A stretch of DNA of 64,000 nt from Vandiemenella viatica (GCA_031002005.1 JARYHS010008074.1:177592494-177656493); one strand, 5' to 3'; counted from the first letter of the stretch, positions 11,471 through 23,689 are shown. The notes: generated from the sequence alone by a model not told the origin. Numbers and translations: made by a program.

Positions 11471-12884
11471 ATCACCAAAATTTGTAATTTTAAAAATTGC
11501 CTGAGACAATGTTTAGAACTTTTTAAAAAATGATCACTTCAAAAGACCTCATAGTTTCTGAACTTACTTAGAAGATTTTCTGCTGTTAGTGGCCTATAAA
11601 ATTTTGCAGCATTCATAAGTCAGAAGCTAACAACTAATAATAAATACATTGTTTGTTCTCTTCTAGTACACACCGCATTTCAACCTACTAACATTTCCAT
11701 TAATATTGCCGCTACAAAATCAAACTATGTAGACACACCTAAACACATGAAATGCATCGTGAACTACATATCGGGCAACAATATTTATTTAATCACGTTT
11801 AATAGTTCAGACAGCACAAATTATCACAATTAATTTCATACTACAACTGAAACTTGAGTAAAGCCTGCAGAATACCATATTCACTGTGTCGTGATGTAAA
11901 CTTGACCCGCTTAAATTAAATTTTCAACACTTGTCTACAATAAGGCTAGCTTTTCAGGTGCAAAGTAGTAACATATGCTAATTGTCTACACTACACCAAC
12001 AAAAATTTGAGAACGATATGATCCTATTGAGAGCAATGAATAAATTTATAGGGATAGGTCCTAATGTTGCAATTACCTATCAGATACTTCAAGAAAAATA
12101 ATTACAATGTGACTTACTTATGAAATGCTGGTCCAGGTTCTTTCCTATCTTGTCTGTTTGTACAACCATATCAACACAACTTGGCATTATAGAAAACTTT
12201 GAAATTTTAGAAAATGAAATATTCGAAGCAGCTGACACAGCGCAAACAGCCCAATGCATGTGCAGTAGGAGAGCAGTTTTTTCATGAAGTTTCACAGATT
12301 CAGTGTTATTTCATCTCCATATATTCCTTCCTCCATGTTAATTACCCCAAATGTGAAATCGTTTTCTAACCTAAAAACTTTTTATGCCTCGGTTTACTTG
12401 CTATGTTTAAATCATATGTTAAATTTTGCTTCGTTCCTCTCCTTATCATGGAAGTTAATGGAGCTTAAATTCCATTATACTTCTGCAGTCCTAGAAACTG
12501 CCAATCTCAAAAATCATAATGTAAGTCCAATATTTGGGATTTTCACCGTATTTATTGAATGGCAATCACAAACGTGAAACATTTTAGCGAAATTCAGCAG
12601 GTTCATTGGTTTTTCTGGATGATGCTATATACCTCAAATTTCTTTTGTGTAGAGAGATCAGAAGTTTAACTAACTACTTAAATTTTACTTTGTTCATATG
12701 TTTAGTTTGGCAGTTAAATCTATGACAACTGCCACTGCTCACACCGGATGCATGTTGTTTGCAGAGAGCTTGGCACTGATGGTAAAGGACACACATAAAT
12801 TGATGTCTTGAAACCAAAAGTATTCTTATCTTCTGATTTTTACATGCAACCATTACATTTTAGCAACGGATTGTCCACAAATGA
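11471..12884. other. Unassigned AT-rich intronic or intergenic DNA
   Basis: No domain, splice-bounded exon or repeat copy was recognised. Open frames up to 97 codons occur on both strands and look random. Confidence 0.4.
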
Positions 12885-14215
12885 GAGGTGACAAATAGGG
12901 CCGAAAATTGGAGGCCAATCAGTTTAACATCAGTTGTACTGAACTGATATGCAACGACATCATAGATGTATGTGAGGAATGAAATTGATTTTTAGACCAA
13001 GAACATGGTTTTTGGCTAGGATATGCTAATAAGAGTTAGTGGGAAATATGTAAAATATTTTGGTTGAAATGGACAAGGGAGGCTGAACTGACAGTGTAGC
13101 ACCAGATCTTTCTCAGGCATTTAACAGAGTGAGCCATAAAATGTTGGTAAACAAAATAAAAACCAAAGGAGTGGATGAAAAGTAATTTGTTTGCTAGAAG
13201 AATTCTTAAAAGATAGAAAGAAAAAAGTTAGGGTAGGAAACAAAGTATTGAAAGAAGTGGAAACTAAAATGGCAGCACCAATGGTTAGTGTTTTGGGACC
13301 ACTGCTACTCATTACTCTAATGAGTGACATGAGTGACTGTGTTTAGGTTTCTGTCAGAAGTTTGATTGTTTGCTGATGAAATATTGCAATATAATAGCAT
13401 CAAAATGGTACACAGGAATGGTGGACAGGATATATAACTGGGTAGGTCAACATGGGACGAATATAAATGCTACGAAGAGTCACTTCATTAGGAACATAGA
13501 CAAAAATCTAAAGGTTGATTATGACTATAAGGTAGAGAAGGAATTCCTTGTTGAAGACTTGAAAAGTAAATATCTTGGCATAACATTACATAATAAACTC
13601 AACTAGGCAGGACATACTGAATGATTAGTAGGATAAATCCTTCACTCACTGAAGAGGATGTACCAGAGAAGAGAGGAACTGTATCACAAAACTTTGGTCA
13701 GACCATTGTTTGAATACGGTGGTGTAGTATGTTTGGGTATTAAATTCAAGAGTTGGAGTAGGTGCAGAGAAGGGCTGCTAGATTTGTCTCTGGAAATGAC
13801 TGCAAAAGACAATCAGTAACTGATATGTTAAAGGAGTTGGAAGGGGGTTCTTTGGAAGACGGGGAAGGGGGAGGGGTAAGGAGAGTGTTCGGGATGTACA
13901 AGACATATATTGGTGATGACATATGGAAAGATATTGTTTGCAGAATTAAAAGAGGGGCATGAAAAGGAAAAGATCACCATGACCACAAACTGGAACTCAA
14001 TTTTAGTAATAGGGGTGTGGGAAAATTTTGTTTCATAGTTAAGAGGTTCGGGGATTGGAATAAATTATCAAGGGAATTGAATAATTTACCAAAAATGTTG
14101 AAAGAATTTAAAAGTTGCATTTGTAGAGGGAAAAATTAGATGGATACAAGAAATGGATATGTGGAAAATTGTCCATGGAATGTGTCTCCATTGCAATTAA
14201 ATTAAGTATTAAATT
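12885..14215 (+). mobile_element. CR1-like non-LTR retrotransposon relic (family A, copy b)
   Basis: This is one of the longest family A copies, covering the reverse transcriptase from the NWRPISL-like start (GGAGGCCAATCAGTTTAACA) to the 3' end. Recognisable pieces are the LSQAFNRVSHKMLVN motif near 13110 and the VLGPLLLI motif near 13290. Further on come NWVGQHGTNINATKSHFIRN (13432-13491) and MQRRAARFVSGNDCKRQSVT (13762-13821). The last two are typical of the thumb and C-terminal regions of CR1/L2-type reverse transcriptases. The element is broken by stops and frameshifts, and the FADD region is degraded. Confidence 0.75.
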
Positions 14216-14479
14216 TTTTAAAAAAATTTTGTACAAGCAATAAACTTACAAAAAGAAATGAGATCCCACAAAAACATTTCTTGTAAATATAGGTCCAGTC
14301 TCGTGGTTGTTATTGACATAAAGTTATGGGATCTTGTCCTTAGCCAACTCTATACTTTACAGTGTGTATAATCACTTTTCTTTCTGAAAAAAAAAATAGT
14401 TTTCCTGGGTGCAATAGTTTGTTGATTTAAAAGAAAAATTTATATTGACTTTGCCAACTAACTTGAGTAGAACACATTA

Positions 14480-14990
14480 AGCAGTTAGTATGAAAAGAGT
14501 TCAGAGCTTTCATTTTTTGGAGAGGATGATGAGGGATGTATTGGGAAAGTGATGAAATTTGGTTACAAAACACTGGTCAGATCATTGGCTGAATATGATG
14601 GTGTAGCATACGACCCACAATTTGTGTATCAAATACAGGAGTTAGAGGGGGGTAAAAGAGTGAAAATAGATTTGTTTGTTGAATTTTCTACAGAATACTG
14701 ATATTAACTGATATTATTAAGAGACTGGAAGAAAGGAAACAGAAGAAGAGAGTGTTGGGGGTGTATAAAGCATATTTTTACAATGAGACTTAGATATTGG
14801 TGGAAGAATTAGTACATGCATGGGAAGGTGTCACCCCATTAAAGCATAAGAGAGTAATTAAACAAAATGTGAGGGAGTCAAGGATTAGGTAAATTGCCAC
14901 AGAAAATGTTGAACAATTTACCAGAAATAGTAAAAAAAAAATCGAATTATAATTCAGAAAGGAGAAAGGTACGTATGTGGGTTGTTATAA
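14480..14990 (+). mobile_element. CR1-like relic (family A, copy c, 3' part)
   Basis: The words match copies b and d: GAGAGGATGATGAGGGATGT, an AAACACTGGTCAGATCATTG block, an ATACAGGAGTTAGAGGGGGG block and a final CAATTTACCAGAAATAG. It covers only the C-terminal part of the reverse transcriptase and has no usable reading frame. Confidence 0.65.
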
Positions 14991-15049
14991 TACACTCAAA
15001 GAAATATAAAAATAGGTTTGAATGGAAATTACTACCAGGGCATGTTTGC

Positions 15050-15235
15050 AAGACAGGGCAATGGCTATGAGGTCATCGCGGATGATTAGAGCGCTCGCTG
15101 CCACTGCTATATATAGGTGACAGTGTCAATAAACACAGCAGTCCTCTGATGAAGGCCACAGCATGATGGCTGAAAAGTTAGGTTTCAACAGATCAATGCA
15201 GCTCAACCCGGAGAATCAAGATAATACTTATGATG
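15050..15235 (+). mobile_element. Possible Penelope-like element 3' end
   Basis: The order GTGACAGTGTCAATAAACAC, then CCTCTGATGAAGGCCACAGC and GGCTGAAAAGTTAGG, resembles the CTGATGA...GGCTGAAA pattern at the ends of Penelope-like elements. There is no coding sequence to support it, so this is a weak call. Confidence 0.3.
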
Positions 15236-15379
15236 ACTGTAGAAGCCTTCGCAATATAATTAATTATATACCTGAGGATTATGGTGTGAGTTCTTGGCAG
15301 AAATAGGATGAAATTTCTGCTATGAATGTAGCCAAAATATAATGATAAACCGGTTATATTGATGTCAATATTATAATTG

Positions 15380-15482
15380 TAAGAACGAAGACTTTCCTGG
15401 CGTATGACTGCAATGTAGTCTTCACGGGTGTACGGGTTTCCACATAACACTATCCGGCGGTACACCCGTGAAGACTACATTG
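15380..15482. repeat. Hairpin insertion flanked by 13-bp direct repeats
   Basis: Perfect 25-bp inverted arms lie at 15409-15433 and 15460-15484 (left arm begins TGCAATGTAGTCTTCACGGG). The unit is bracketed by CAATATTATAATT at 15367-15379 and 15483-15495, which looks like a target duplication. The right copy overlaps the arm end by two bases. It is non-coding. Confidence 0.6.
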
Positions 15483-15499
15483 CAATATTATAATTATTT

Positions 15500-16244
15500 C
15501 TGCATGAGTAATTTTTATCAGAATAATAATATGCAAAATAGATAGCCTTTGCAAAACATGGAAATAAAGATGGTTTCTTCAGATACATGAGAGATTGAGG
15601 TTATCTATTTTTCAATCTGAGTACAATTTGCTTTTAGAATTTGTATACATTAAATATTTTTGGAATGAGAATTATCTTGTAAAAACAAACATTAGAAATT
15701 ACAAAAATTGAGAAAACAGATTGTAAAGTAACTCTAACTTACATGTTGTACTTATGCTTCAAGTAACGTTACTTGTTATTAATTTTTGTGAGGTATAATC
15801 TTTATTCTTTTCATGACAAGCAGTATTTCAAACACAAAATTCAGTTACAAAGACCATCGTTCATAAAATTTTAGCTGTACAGTAATAGTTCCTATTGGCT
15901 CTGCAGCAAGGGGTGCACATACCAAAAAACTATGTTCTTATGTTACGCTAAAAACTTTGATTGCTCTTACAGTATGTTTCTATAACAATCGAGAGTGACG
16001 AAACTCAGCTTCACTGCAGATTTTGGTTTCTTCCGTTTATAATATTTCATAAATTGATAAATTGGTGGTCTACTCAATTCTTACTTTAGTAAGCTTAATA
16101 CATACATTGCCATAAAAGATATAGTGAGACAGTGTTAAAGATCCTTAAGTTAAAATCTTGTAATAATGAAACTGAAGTAGCATTGCAAAACCTACTAGTG
16201 CACTGACTTGTTTATTACCAAGTTATTTCTTAAATATAAGAGAC
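15500..16244. other. 3' flank of the Cys-rich gene, nothing else recognised
   Basis: AT-rich DNA immediately downstream (on the - strand) of the terminal exon. It would hold the 3' UTR. I could not choose a polyadenylation signal among several AT-rich candidates. Confidence 0.4.
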
Positions 16245-16525
16245 CTAATCCCCTTCTAAAGGCATTTCAGTATACATTACACACTGATGAACTTCAGCAT
16301 CACAAAAGAACATACTGCTGTTGAATGTCTCAGTACATTTATAATAATACTCCACTTTAGACCCTGAGCATATCACAAGTGTTTCTTGGTCACAAGAACA
16401 ATAGTCACCAGTCTTAATACATCTCAAATTTTCAATGCAGTCGGTTGGTGTCTTCGCATCTGTATCTAAAATGTTATCTTCAGTTGTTACTGGTAATGAA
16501 CTTGGGAAACTTCTTAATGCTGTTT
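16245..16525 (-). CDS. Cysteine-rich secreted-type protein, terminal exon (exon C)
   Basis: This is a terminal exon of 281 bases ending in TAG. It follows a good acceptor (TGTTGTTTCAG) and starts with the last two bases of a codon, which fits the phase-1 end of exon B at 30821. It encodes an S/T-rich linker (SFPSSLPVTTEDN) and then a compact domain with nine cysteines, starting TDCIENLRCIKTGDYCSCDQ and ending FFCDAEVHQCV. The CxxxxxC...CxC...C...KC...FCDxxxxxC spacing with aromatic residues resembles, but does not clearly match, peritrophin-type chitin-binding domains. Cysteine spacing and two N-x-S/T sites suggest an extracellular protein. No transmembrane segment is visible. The function is unknown. 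Confidence 0.75.
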
Positions 16526-16649
16526 CTGAAACAACATTGTTTCTGAGTATCAATAATTGTAAATAAAAATATGAAATCTGATTATGAGTTTCCAAAATGT
16601 TTTAAATTTTGCAACAGATGAATTAAAATTAGTGGGATATAACTTTGTA

Positions 16650-17694
16650 TTTATTTATTTATTTATCAATCTTGTTCCATGGATCCCTGCTGAGGGAGTA
16701 CCTCTGGGATGTGAAACATGTCATTGTTGATACATATACACATAATATGAGTCATATCATAGTAAATATATATATATACATATTTTAAAAATACAAGAAA
16801 TAATAATAAACATACATTTTTGCAACTGAGTTTTGCAAACGTCATAATGAGTACAATTATTTATTTTCTTCAAATTCTTGAATGGAGTAGAAGGAGTTGC
16901 CAATAAGATAATCTCTAAGTTTTTGTTTAAATACATCTTTATTATCTGAAAGCTGTTTTATACGATTAGGTAGTTTACTAAACAGATGTATCCCAGAATA
17001 ATTAACTCCTCTTTGTACTAATGACAGAGATGTTTGTGTTTTATGCAAGTTATTTCTGTTTTTGAACTGTGTACCTGTGAATTAGGTGTAAACAGGTTAA
17101 AATTTTCTATGACAAAGCTCATGAGAGAATATATATACTGAGAATACATTGTAAGAATATTGAGTTTCTTAAAGAGTTGTCTGCAAGAAGTTCTTGGTTT
17201 TACCCTACACAGAAACCTAATAGCTCTTTTCTGTGCTGTGAAAACTTTTTTACTTTGTGAAGAGTTCCCCCAAAAAATTATGCCATATGACATTACCGAA
17301 TGAAAATATGAGGAGTACACCTGTTTCATTAATTCTAGATCTGCTGTTAGAGAAAGTGTTCGTATTGCGAAGGTGGCACTATTTAACTTTGTCAGTAGTG
17401 TAGTGATATGATCATGCCAACAGAGTTTCTCATCTATTTTAATACCAAGAAATTTTATACTCTCTGTTTCTAAGATTGTGTTGTTTTTATAGTTTATACA
17501 TATATCTGGCTGTGCATAGTTTTTTGTTTTAAACCTAATATAATGTGTTTTTTCAAAATTTAATTTTAATGAATTTGCCTTAAACCAATTTGCTACTACT
17601 CTAAGTACTTCATTTACATTAAATTCTATAGTACTGTTTGGTGTTTTACGCACAGTCAGGTTAGTGTCATCTGCAAATAAAACACTCTTACCTT
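16650..17694 (-). mobile_element. Jockey/CR1-type non-LTR retrotransposon, 5'-truncated
   Basis: This minus-strand insertion lies in the intron upstream of exon C. Its 5' edge falls within the reverse transcriptase: LFADDTNLTV (catalytic FADD) is at about 17650-17680. Next come ANWFKANSLKLNFEKTHYIR, IKFLGIKIDEKLCWHDHI and SYGIIFWGNSSQSKKVFTAQ, the usual palm-to-thumb and C-terminal landmarks. A 3' UTR and a terminal TAAATAAATAAA run end near 16650. The main frame is open from 17653 to 17018 and resumes in another frame to 16857 (NYSGIHLFSKLPNRIKQL), so at least one frameshift separates them. The target duplication is unclear. Confidence 0.85.
17018..17680 (-). pseudogene. Reverse transcriptase fragment of the Jockey/CR1-type element
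   Basis: The frame contains the FADD catalytic box at its start and is open for over 200 codons through the thumb domain. The fingers and part of the palm are missing because of 5' truncation. The C-terminal 60 residues continue in another frame (16857-17048). It was once an enzyme that copied its RNA at a nicked target site and is now inactive. Confidence 0.85.
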
Positions 17695-17699
17695 GAAAT

Positions 17700-19159
17700 A
17701 TTATTTAGTTTGAGTCTGGACACATGAAGTTTACCAGAGGATTGGAAAAATGGGTTGAAAATTATATGCCAATTAGGCTGACATAAGTGATAGGTAAATT
17801 AATAGAGAGATAGATCTGAAACCATACCAGAAATGTCTGTGAAGAAAGAAACTGGTTTGCAAATTGGTTATATTAAAGGATTTTCATACGTATCTCAGTT
17901 AGTAGGCTATACCCAAGAATTTTTGGATGAAATGGACATGAAGGCGAGATTAATAGAGTAGTACTAGATCTTTACAAGCAATTTGACAAAGTGAGCTATA
18001 AAATGGTTGTTGTAATGTAAAAAACACTTAAGTGGATGAAAATTTGATTTGCTGTATGGAGAAATTCTTAAAATGTAGATTGCAAAGAGATTAGGGTTAG
18101 AAATGCAGTATTAAAAGAATTGGAAGTGAAAAAAGGAGCTACACAGAGTAGTATACTGGAGCCATTGCTGTTCATTATTCTAATCAATGATTGTGTTAAT
18201 TGTATACAACCACAAGTTTGTAGATGACATATAGTAGAGTCACATAGGGAGAAGACTGAACAGCTTCAGAGCAACCTGGACACGATAACTAACTGGATAA
18301 TCTGAAATAAATAAAGATAAATCCCAAGAAGAGTCAGCTTACTAGGCACACTTATAAAATAACTGAAGATTGTTTATAATTGTACAGTAGGGACAGAGTT
18401 GCTTATTGCAACCTGAAGAATAAATATCTTTGAATAACACTTCATAATAACTACAACTTGGAAGGATACATTAGACAGTGGTTGGAAGAGAAAAAAAAAA
18501 AATTCTACATTTGTTGAACAGGGTGATGAGGGGATATGAGGGAATTTGTTTACACAACATTGGTCAGACTATTATTTGAATCTGGTGTTCTAGTATGGAG
18601 TCCACATTTTGTGCAGAGAGATTTCTCTTTGGAAAAACAGGCAGTGTCAGATATGGCAAAGAAGGGATTGGATTTCATTGGAAGACAACAGGAGAGTGAA
18701 GAGAATCAACAAGATATATATTGATGAGGAGACTTGTAAATATATGTTGGAAGAAGAATTAAGGGAGGTGCACAGATGACTGTGACCACAAGTTGGAACA
18801 CAATTTTAGGCATAAGGGAGTGAAAAAATTAGGTTTTGTAAGTAAATAAGTTGGGGATTTGAATAAATTACTACAGAAAGTCATTGATAATTTATCAAAA
18901 ATCATTAAAAAATTTAAAATTCATAATGGGCAAGTGCAGGAGAGTGTGGTAATTATGCTTGAGGACGATAAAAAAAAAGAACAAGAAAGGGGAGAATTGG
19001 TGTGGGAATTGCTACTAGATCATGCAGTTAAATTAAATATCTTTTCTACACTTATAAAAGGTTTATATAAATATATATATATATATATAGAAAACCAATC
19101 AGTTGGATGTATTCATTTTAAAATTTCACACAAAGTTGTGGTATCAATAGATATTTAAT
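17700..19159 (+). mobile_element. CR1-like non-LTR retrotransposon relic (family A, copy d)
   Basis: This copy is collinear with copy b, from the CCAGAGGATTGGAAAAATGG start of the reverse transcriptase to a 3' end before the piggyBac at 19164. It retains a GTACTAGATCTTTACAAGCA block (equivalent of the LDLxKAFD motif) and an AATCCCAAGAAGAGTCAGCT block (equivalent of the KxxxIN-AKKSQ region). Many stops and a poly(A) stretch show long decay. Confidence 0.7.
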
Positions 19160-19163
19160 TTAA

Positions 19164-20916
19164 CCCTTTCCTACCGGCTATTGGAAATAAAGGGAAATTT
19201 ATAATTTCAATTACATATCTGTATAAAGGTACTCGAAATTAAACACAAATATTTTTAAAATTTTTTTTTTGGAACTTTAGTTAGTAAGCCGTTACTTATA
19301 AGTACCATCAGAGACTTTGTTTATTAGAGTATGAAATGTTCGCCTCATGATATTCAACAAACCAATTCTTTTTCCTCATTCAGACACAAAAAGACATTGC
19401 AGTGGAACATTTGGAATGTTGTTTTGACTGTATTTTCTTCATTCTACATACTTCACATCTTCATCTGATTTTTACAAATTAGAGACAGTGTATACCTCTG
19501 TTTTCCAATCTTACAGCTCTCATTGTGGAATAGTATGACTTGTGTTGTTTGAATGGATGAGGGCTTGGTGAAATATATATAGATGACCTTTTCTTCTTAC
19601 CGATATCTTTCATAGTCATCATACCCTGTGCAAAGGATCTTCTAAAAAAATTTTACAGACTTTTTTCAAATTTCGGACCATTTATGTTATAGGTATTGAC
19701 AAATACAATATCCAAAATTCCCAAAAACAATCTTTACCATGATTTCGGTAACTTTCTGTCAGCATTGCACAAAGCCATCAGCTGATCAGCAGTATAAACC
19801 CCACATATGAATATATTGTAGTTCTTAACAACTCCAGAGCATGAAATTGTCGACTTCAATCCATCTTTTTCTTTGCTTATAACTAGGGGTGTAACAACCG
19901 GGTGGCAGGATGGGCAAAATGTCAGGGGATCTACTGCCGGAGGTGGCCCCCGATGACCGGCCAGAGAGGCCCTCTGGTCCAATATCCACCAGGTCACCAA
20001 TCCAACCCGAGAGAGGGCCCATCTGTTGAAGTTGCCATTGACCCCAACCAGTGTAGTTGAGTTTCACCGCTGCCATAAAAATTTGGTACTACATGTATGA
20101 CCTTTTTATCCTTCCTTTTCCATCCCAGGTATGCAGGTTTGTAAATTCATGGTCACAATCTCCTCATTTTAGTTTTCCATCAGAAAGATTATTAGAAAGT
20201 CCCTTGCAGTAGGGTCTGATTCTCCCACAAACAAAAGTTGTTTCAGTTTTTTAATAATGAAACAGATGAAAAATAATTATAATACTCAATAACATTGTCA
20301 TCGATCCATTTTTTCAGTCAATTCTAAGACCACTCTTTGACCTAATGAGCAATCTGAGAACATTCCAGTCATTTCTTCATTTTTGCCTTGATAAGAGCTT
20401 CAATCAGAGTGTATTTCATAAAAATATCCATTTGAAAATATCTAGGCCTAAAACAATGATAAAACCAATTGTATACTTGCTAAATCTATTGACCAATAAT
20501 CTATAAAACTAACCAGAAGTCCCTGACAATAGTTATAAGTCCATGTTGGTTGTTCTCTATTATTTAGGAAAGAAACTAGAAAAAAATATTTTATATATAT
20601 GGTTATAAAATATATACGGTTAAATGTTCAAACTAAAAAAGTAATAACAGAAATTTACATTTACCAAGTAAATTATCATCTAAAAATGCATTATAATGTA
20701 GCACTTGTTACTCTGGTCAGTATGCTGTCAAGCCCCAACTTAGACAATTAATTTCTCGGCAATTTCACGCTTAATTTAAAAATAAATGTTGTTAATGTCT
20801 GTACTAATCATACAACATTAGATCAACAGGCTTAAAAATGCAGTGGACACTGGTATTGTCGAAATATATGGTGGTAAATACGGTGGTACTAATTAGTACT
20901 GTCAATGAGGAAAGGG
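19164..20916 (-). mobile_element. piggyBac-family transposon, decayed
   Basis: The left end CCCTTTCCTACCGG follows TTAA (19160-19163). The right end, reverse-complemented, starts CCCTTTCCTCATTG, and its flank is TCAC in place of the expected TTAA. Length is 1753 bp. The minus strand holds a broken transposase: TTFVCGRIRPYCKGLSNNLS near 20200, then, after an inserted GC-rich block, VVKNYNIFICGVYTADQL and ILDIVFVNTYNI near 19700-19850. The last two match the YNxxMGGVDxADQ and FFGxxDxxxxNxxI segments of piggyBac transposases. Confidence 0.85.
19700..20470 (-). pseudogene. piggyBac transposase remnant
   Basis: Successive frames carry the middle and C-terminal parts of a piggyBac DDE/D transposase. 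The glycine of the GGVD motif is altered and the acidic residue replaced (ICGVYTADQL), and several stops occur. A block of about 190 bp at 19885-20075, richer in G+C than its surroundings, lies where the coding sequence should continue. It reads as a separate insertion. Confidence 0.8.
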
Positions 20917-21059
20917 TCACATGTGCAACATCTTATAGTTTTATAGAAAAGGGGAAATTAAAATTTATGTAACCCTAAAGGAACAGAAGATGATTAAAAT
21001 CAGACTAAATTAATCTGAAATTAGAAAATGACCTAATTAAACAGAAAAAGAACAAAATC

Positions 21060-22235
21060 AAATAAGTCTCTAGGCTGTCGGGTGATGCCATATCGTCATT
21101 TGTGGTACCAACATATGTTCCTGGGTAGAAACTGTGTTTTCCAGTTTGGTTACTGTTATATACCTGTTGCCCACTGCCCATCTAGTACACTCTAGAGAGT
21201 TCAGTCCTTTGGGGATGTCCAACCCATCACTTGATTTTTGGCGTGGGGCATGGCACAGCATGGTTGGATAGGGCGGTGGTGGAAAGTGGTGTGTGCACTG
21301 TTCCATTCACACTAGAGACAGCCATGCATCTTGCAGCTTAAACCTGATATCTTCATTTATATTATCAATACATTTGATGATCTCCACTGCCTCCTTTACC
21401 CTCCTTGGTCACCACTGATTTTCGTGTAGTATCAGTCTCGTGTTTTCGAAGTTAATGGCATGACTGGTCATGACTGCATGCCATATAATGGCCAACTTGT
21501 CCATTTTATGAGATCCATTATTCTGAATGTGCTCTTGTGACCTGTTCTCTATAGTGCACCCTGTCTCTTCAAGATCCAACTATAGGTGCATGGAATCTCA
21601 TAGACCCTGGCGACCTGTAGTGGGAGTAGTTTGTCCTTGACTTTGACTAGTACGTTAATGATCTTTCTTTGCACCTTATAAACAGATCTTGTGTTGAATT
21701 TTCTCAACAGCTTGCCAATTCTGTCTGTAATGCCTTTTATGTAGCACAGAACTTCTACTTCGCGATCCTCAGTGATGGGGTAGTTTGATGCTGAGTTTTT
21801 TGCAGCATTCGTGGCCCTCTGTGTCATGGTTATTCGCAAAGCCTGTTTAATGAAGATGTTGTGTGTTGCTGTTCTTCCAACTCCATCGGTAAATATTTAG
21901 CGTCACACATTTTCTTCGCTCGCTTACATAATGTTGTGATGACACCTGCTTTGGTGATGCAATGTGGCATGTAGATATCTGTTTGTATGAGTAGGTTTCC
22001 AATAAACTGAGTTTCCTGGAGTCCCGTTGTCATAATTTGTTACTAACACATCTAGAAACAGCAGCAGTCTCCACTCCTCCGTTACCATAGTAAATTTTGT
22101 TTAATTTTTTGTATAATCCACGAACTCATCAAGGGCATTTCATCCATGGGACCAGATAACAAAGGTGTTGTCAACATACTGTAGCCTCAAATTGTGAGAG
22201 CACATTAGGAATTGTAGAACTAATAACATGGAGAA
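21060..22235 (-). mobile_element. Penelope-like element, 5'-truncated (RT C-terminus plus GIY-YIG)
   Basis: Read on the minus strand, the order is an RT palm fragment with QYVDNTFVIW near 22170 (the usual YVDDTF with one D changed) and LFLDVLVTN near 22055. Then comes YWKPTHTNRYLHAT near 21990. The spacer has VLCYIKGITDRIGKLLRK (ORF 21549-21839) and YEIPCTYS. Last is a GIY-YIG endonuclease-like tail with NRSQEHIQNNGSHKMDKLAI and INEDIRFKLQDAWLS. This domain order is diagnostic of Penelope-like retroelements. Several frameshifts and stops are present. The 3' UTR runs to about 21060. Confidence 0.8.
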
Positions 22236-22239
22236 GTCA

Positions 22240-22690
22240 GCCATTGCATGGCATGCAGCCATGACCTGTCATGCCACTAATTACGAAACCATGAGACTGA
22301 TACTACGTGAAGCTCAATGATGGCCAAGGAGAGTAAGGGATCACAAAATGTCCTGATAATATACATGAAGATAACGGGCTTAAGCTATATGATGCATGGC
22401 TGTCTCTAGTGTAAACAGAACAGGTCATATGCCACTCCCCACCGCCACCCTCTTCCCCCCATCCCAACAATGCTATGCCGTGCCCCACTCTGCTTACAAT
22501 CACATGACGGGTTGGACTTACCAATTGACCAGGAGGTTCAATCTCTCTAGAATCTACTAGATGGGCATCGGGCCATGGGTATATAACACAAACCAATATC
22601 GATAAACACAGTTTCTGCCTGTGAAGAAAACCGCAGACTGTTGGTGAAATGTCGCTACTACAAATCATGACATGGCATCATCCGGACAGC
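22240..22690 (+). mobile_element. Inverted copy of the Penelope-like 3' end
   Basis: This stretch repeats the endonuclease end and 3' tail of the element at 21060-21550, in the opposite orientation. It encodes HATNYETMRLILREAQ, comparable to HAINFENTRLILHENQ on the other strand, and shares GATGCATGGCTGTCTCTAGT, TACTAGATGGGCA and GTATATAACA. It abuts the 5' edge of the truncated element head-to-head. Confidence 0.75.
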
Positions 22691-23689
22691 CAAGAGAAAA
22701 CTTCCGGTGGCAGAAGCTTTCGATCACAAAATCACAGAAGTTTTAAAAGATGGATCTCATATTTCTAAGAAAATGTCAAATTAATAAAAGAAATGCTCAA
22801 GAACCATATTAGACAGAACAAGAATGAAATCAAAGAGTATATTAGCTTTTCATCAGAAGTTAAATATCCCTGATACTTTAATTTGTGGGAAAAGTGGTCA
22901 CATCTATCAACAGTTGGAAAAATGCAATTAAACATGAGTGAATTAACTGCTGAACTGAGGAATAGAAATAATTTTAGTGCATTTACCACAACTGTTGGAA
23001 CAATTGTACTTTGATGTTGACTTTTGAAATATGGATATTTGACTTGCCCTTATACTGATTTAGCTACTTTATGTGCACTTTTAATTAGTTTAAGTATTCG
23101 TATCTTCAAGTTTTTATTTCATGGTGCATTTAAAAATGCAGAAAATGTAAACCAAACCACTCAATGCTTGAAAGATCCCCAAGATAAGAAAGTAACTTGG
23201 AAGGAGGACATTTATGGATTATATTGTTTCAGCATTTTTCTTTTCTTTCACATCTGTTAATGTGAACTGCCTAGTCTCTGTTGCAACTATAACAGCTTAG
23301 GGAGGTGGGGGGGGGGGGATCATTTTCACACCTTTATCAAAATGAGTGAAGCTATGGCAAAAAGCTAGTGAGTGAAGTAACACAAATACAGATTTCATAT
23401 TTGGGGTGTTAAATTATAAAGATGTCTTTTTCTGTCAAAAGCATTATTGAGAAATACAATTTGAGATGAATTTTTTGAAACAATTCAGTATTTTAGATGT
23501 AAAAAGACTTCACAACTTATAATGAGTTCTTTAACTTTTTTCCATATAGTTTAAAAAGGGAATTATTATTTCTTTTATTGTGGCTTTATTTTATGATTGT
23601 GGTCTCTATCTAAGAGTCCTCACATGTTGATTTTAAAACTTTTTAACCTACTTCAAAAAAGGAGGAGGTTCTCAATTCGTCAGAATTTT
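22691..23689. other. Unassigned AT-rich stretch
   Basis: A G-run lies at about 23306-23320 and short open frames occur, but no gene, splice-bounded exon or known repeat was recognised. Confidence 0.35.

Noticed and set aside
15135..15190. CTGATGA...GAAA order resembling a hammerhead ribozyme of Penelope-like elements
   Set aside because: Stem II pairs poorly and I could not form stem I or place a cleavage triplet consistently.
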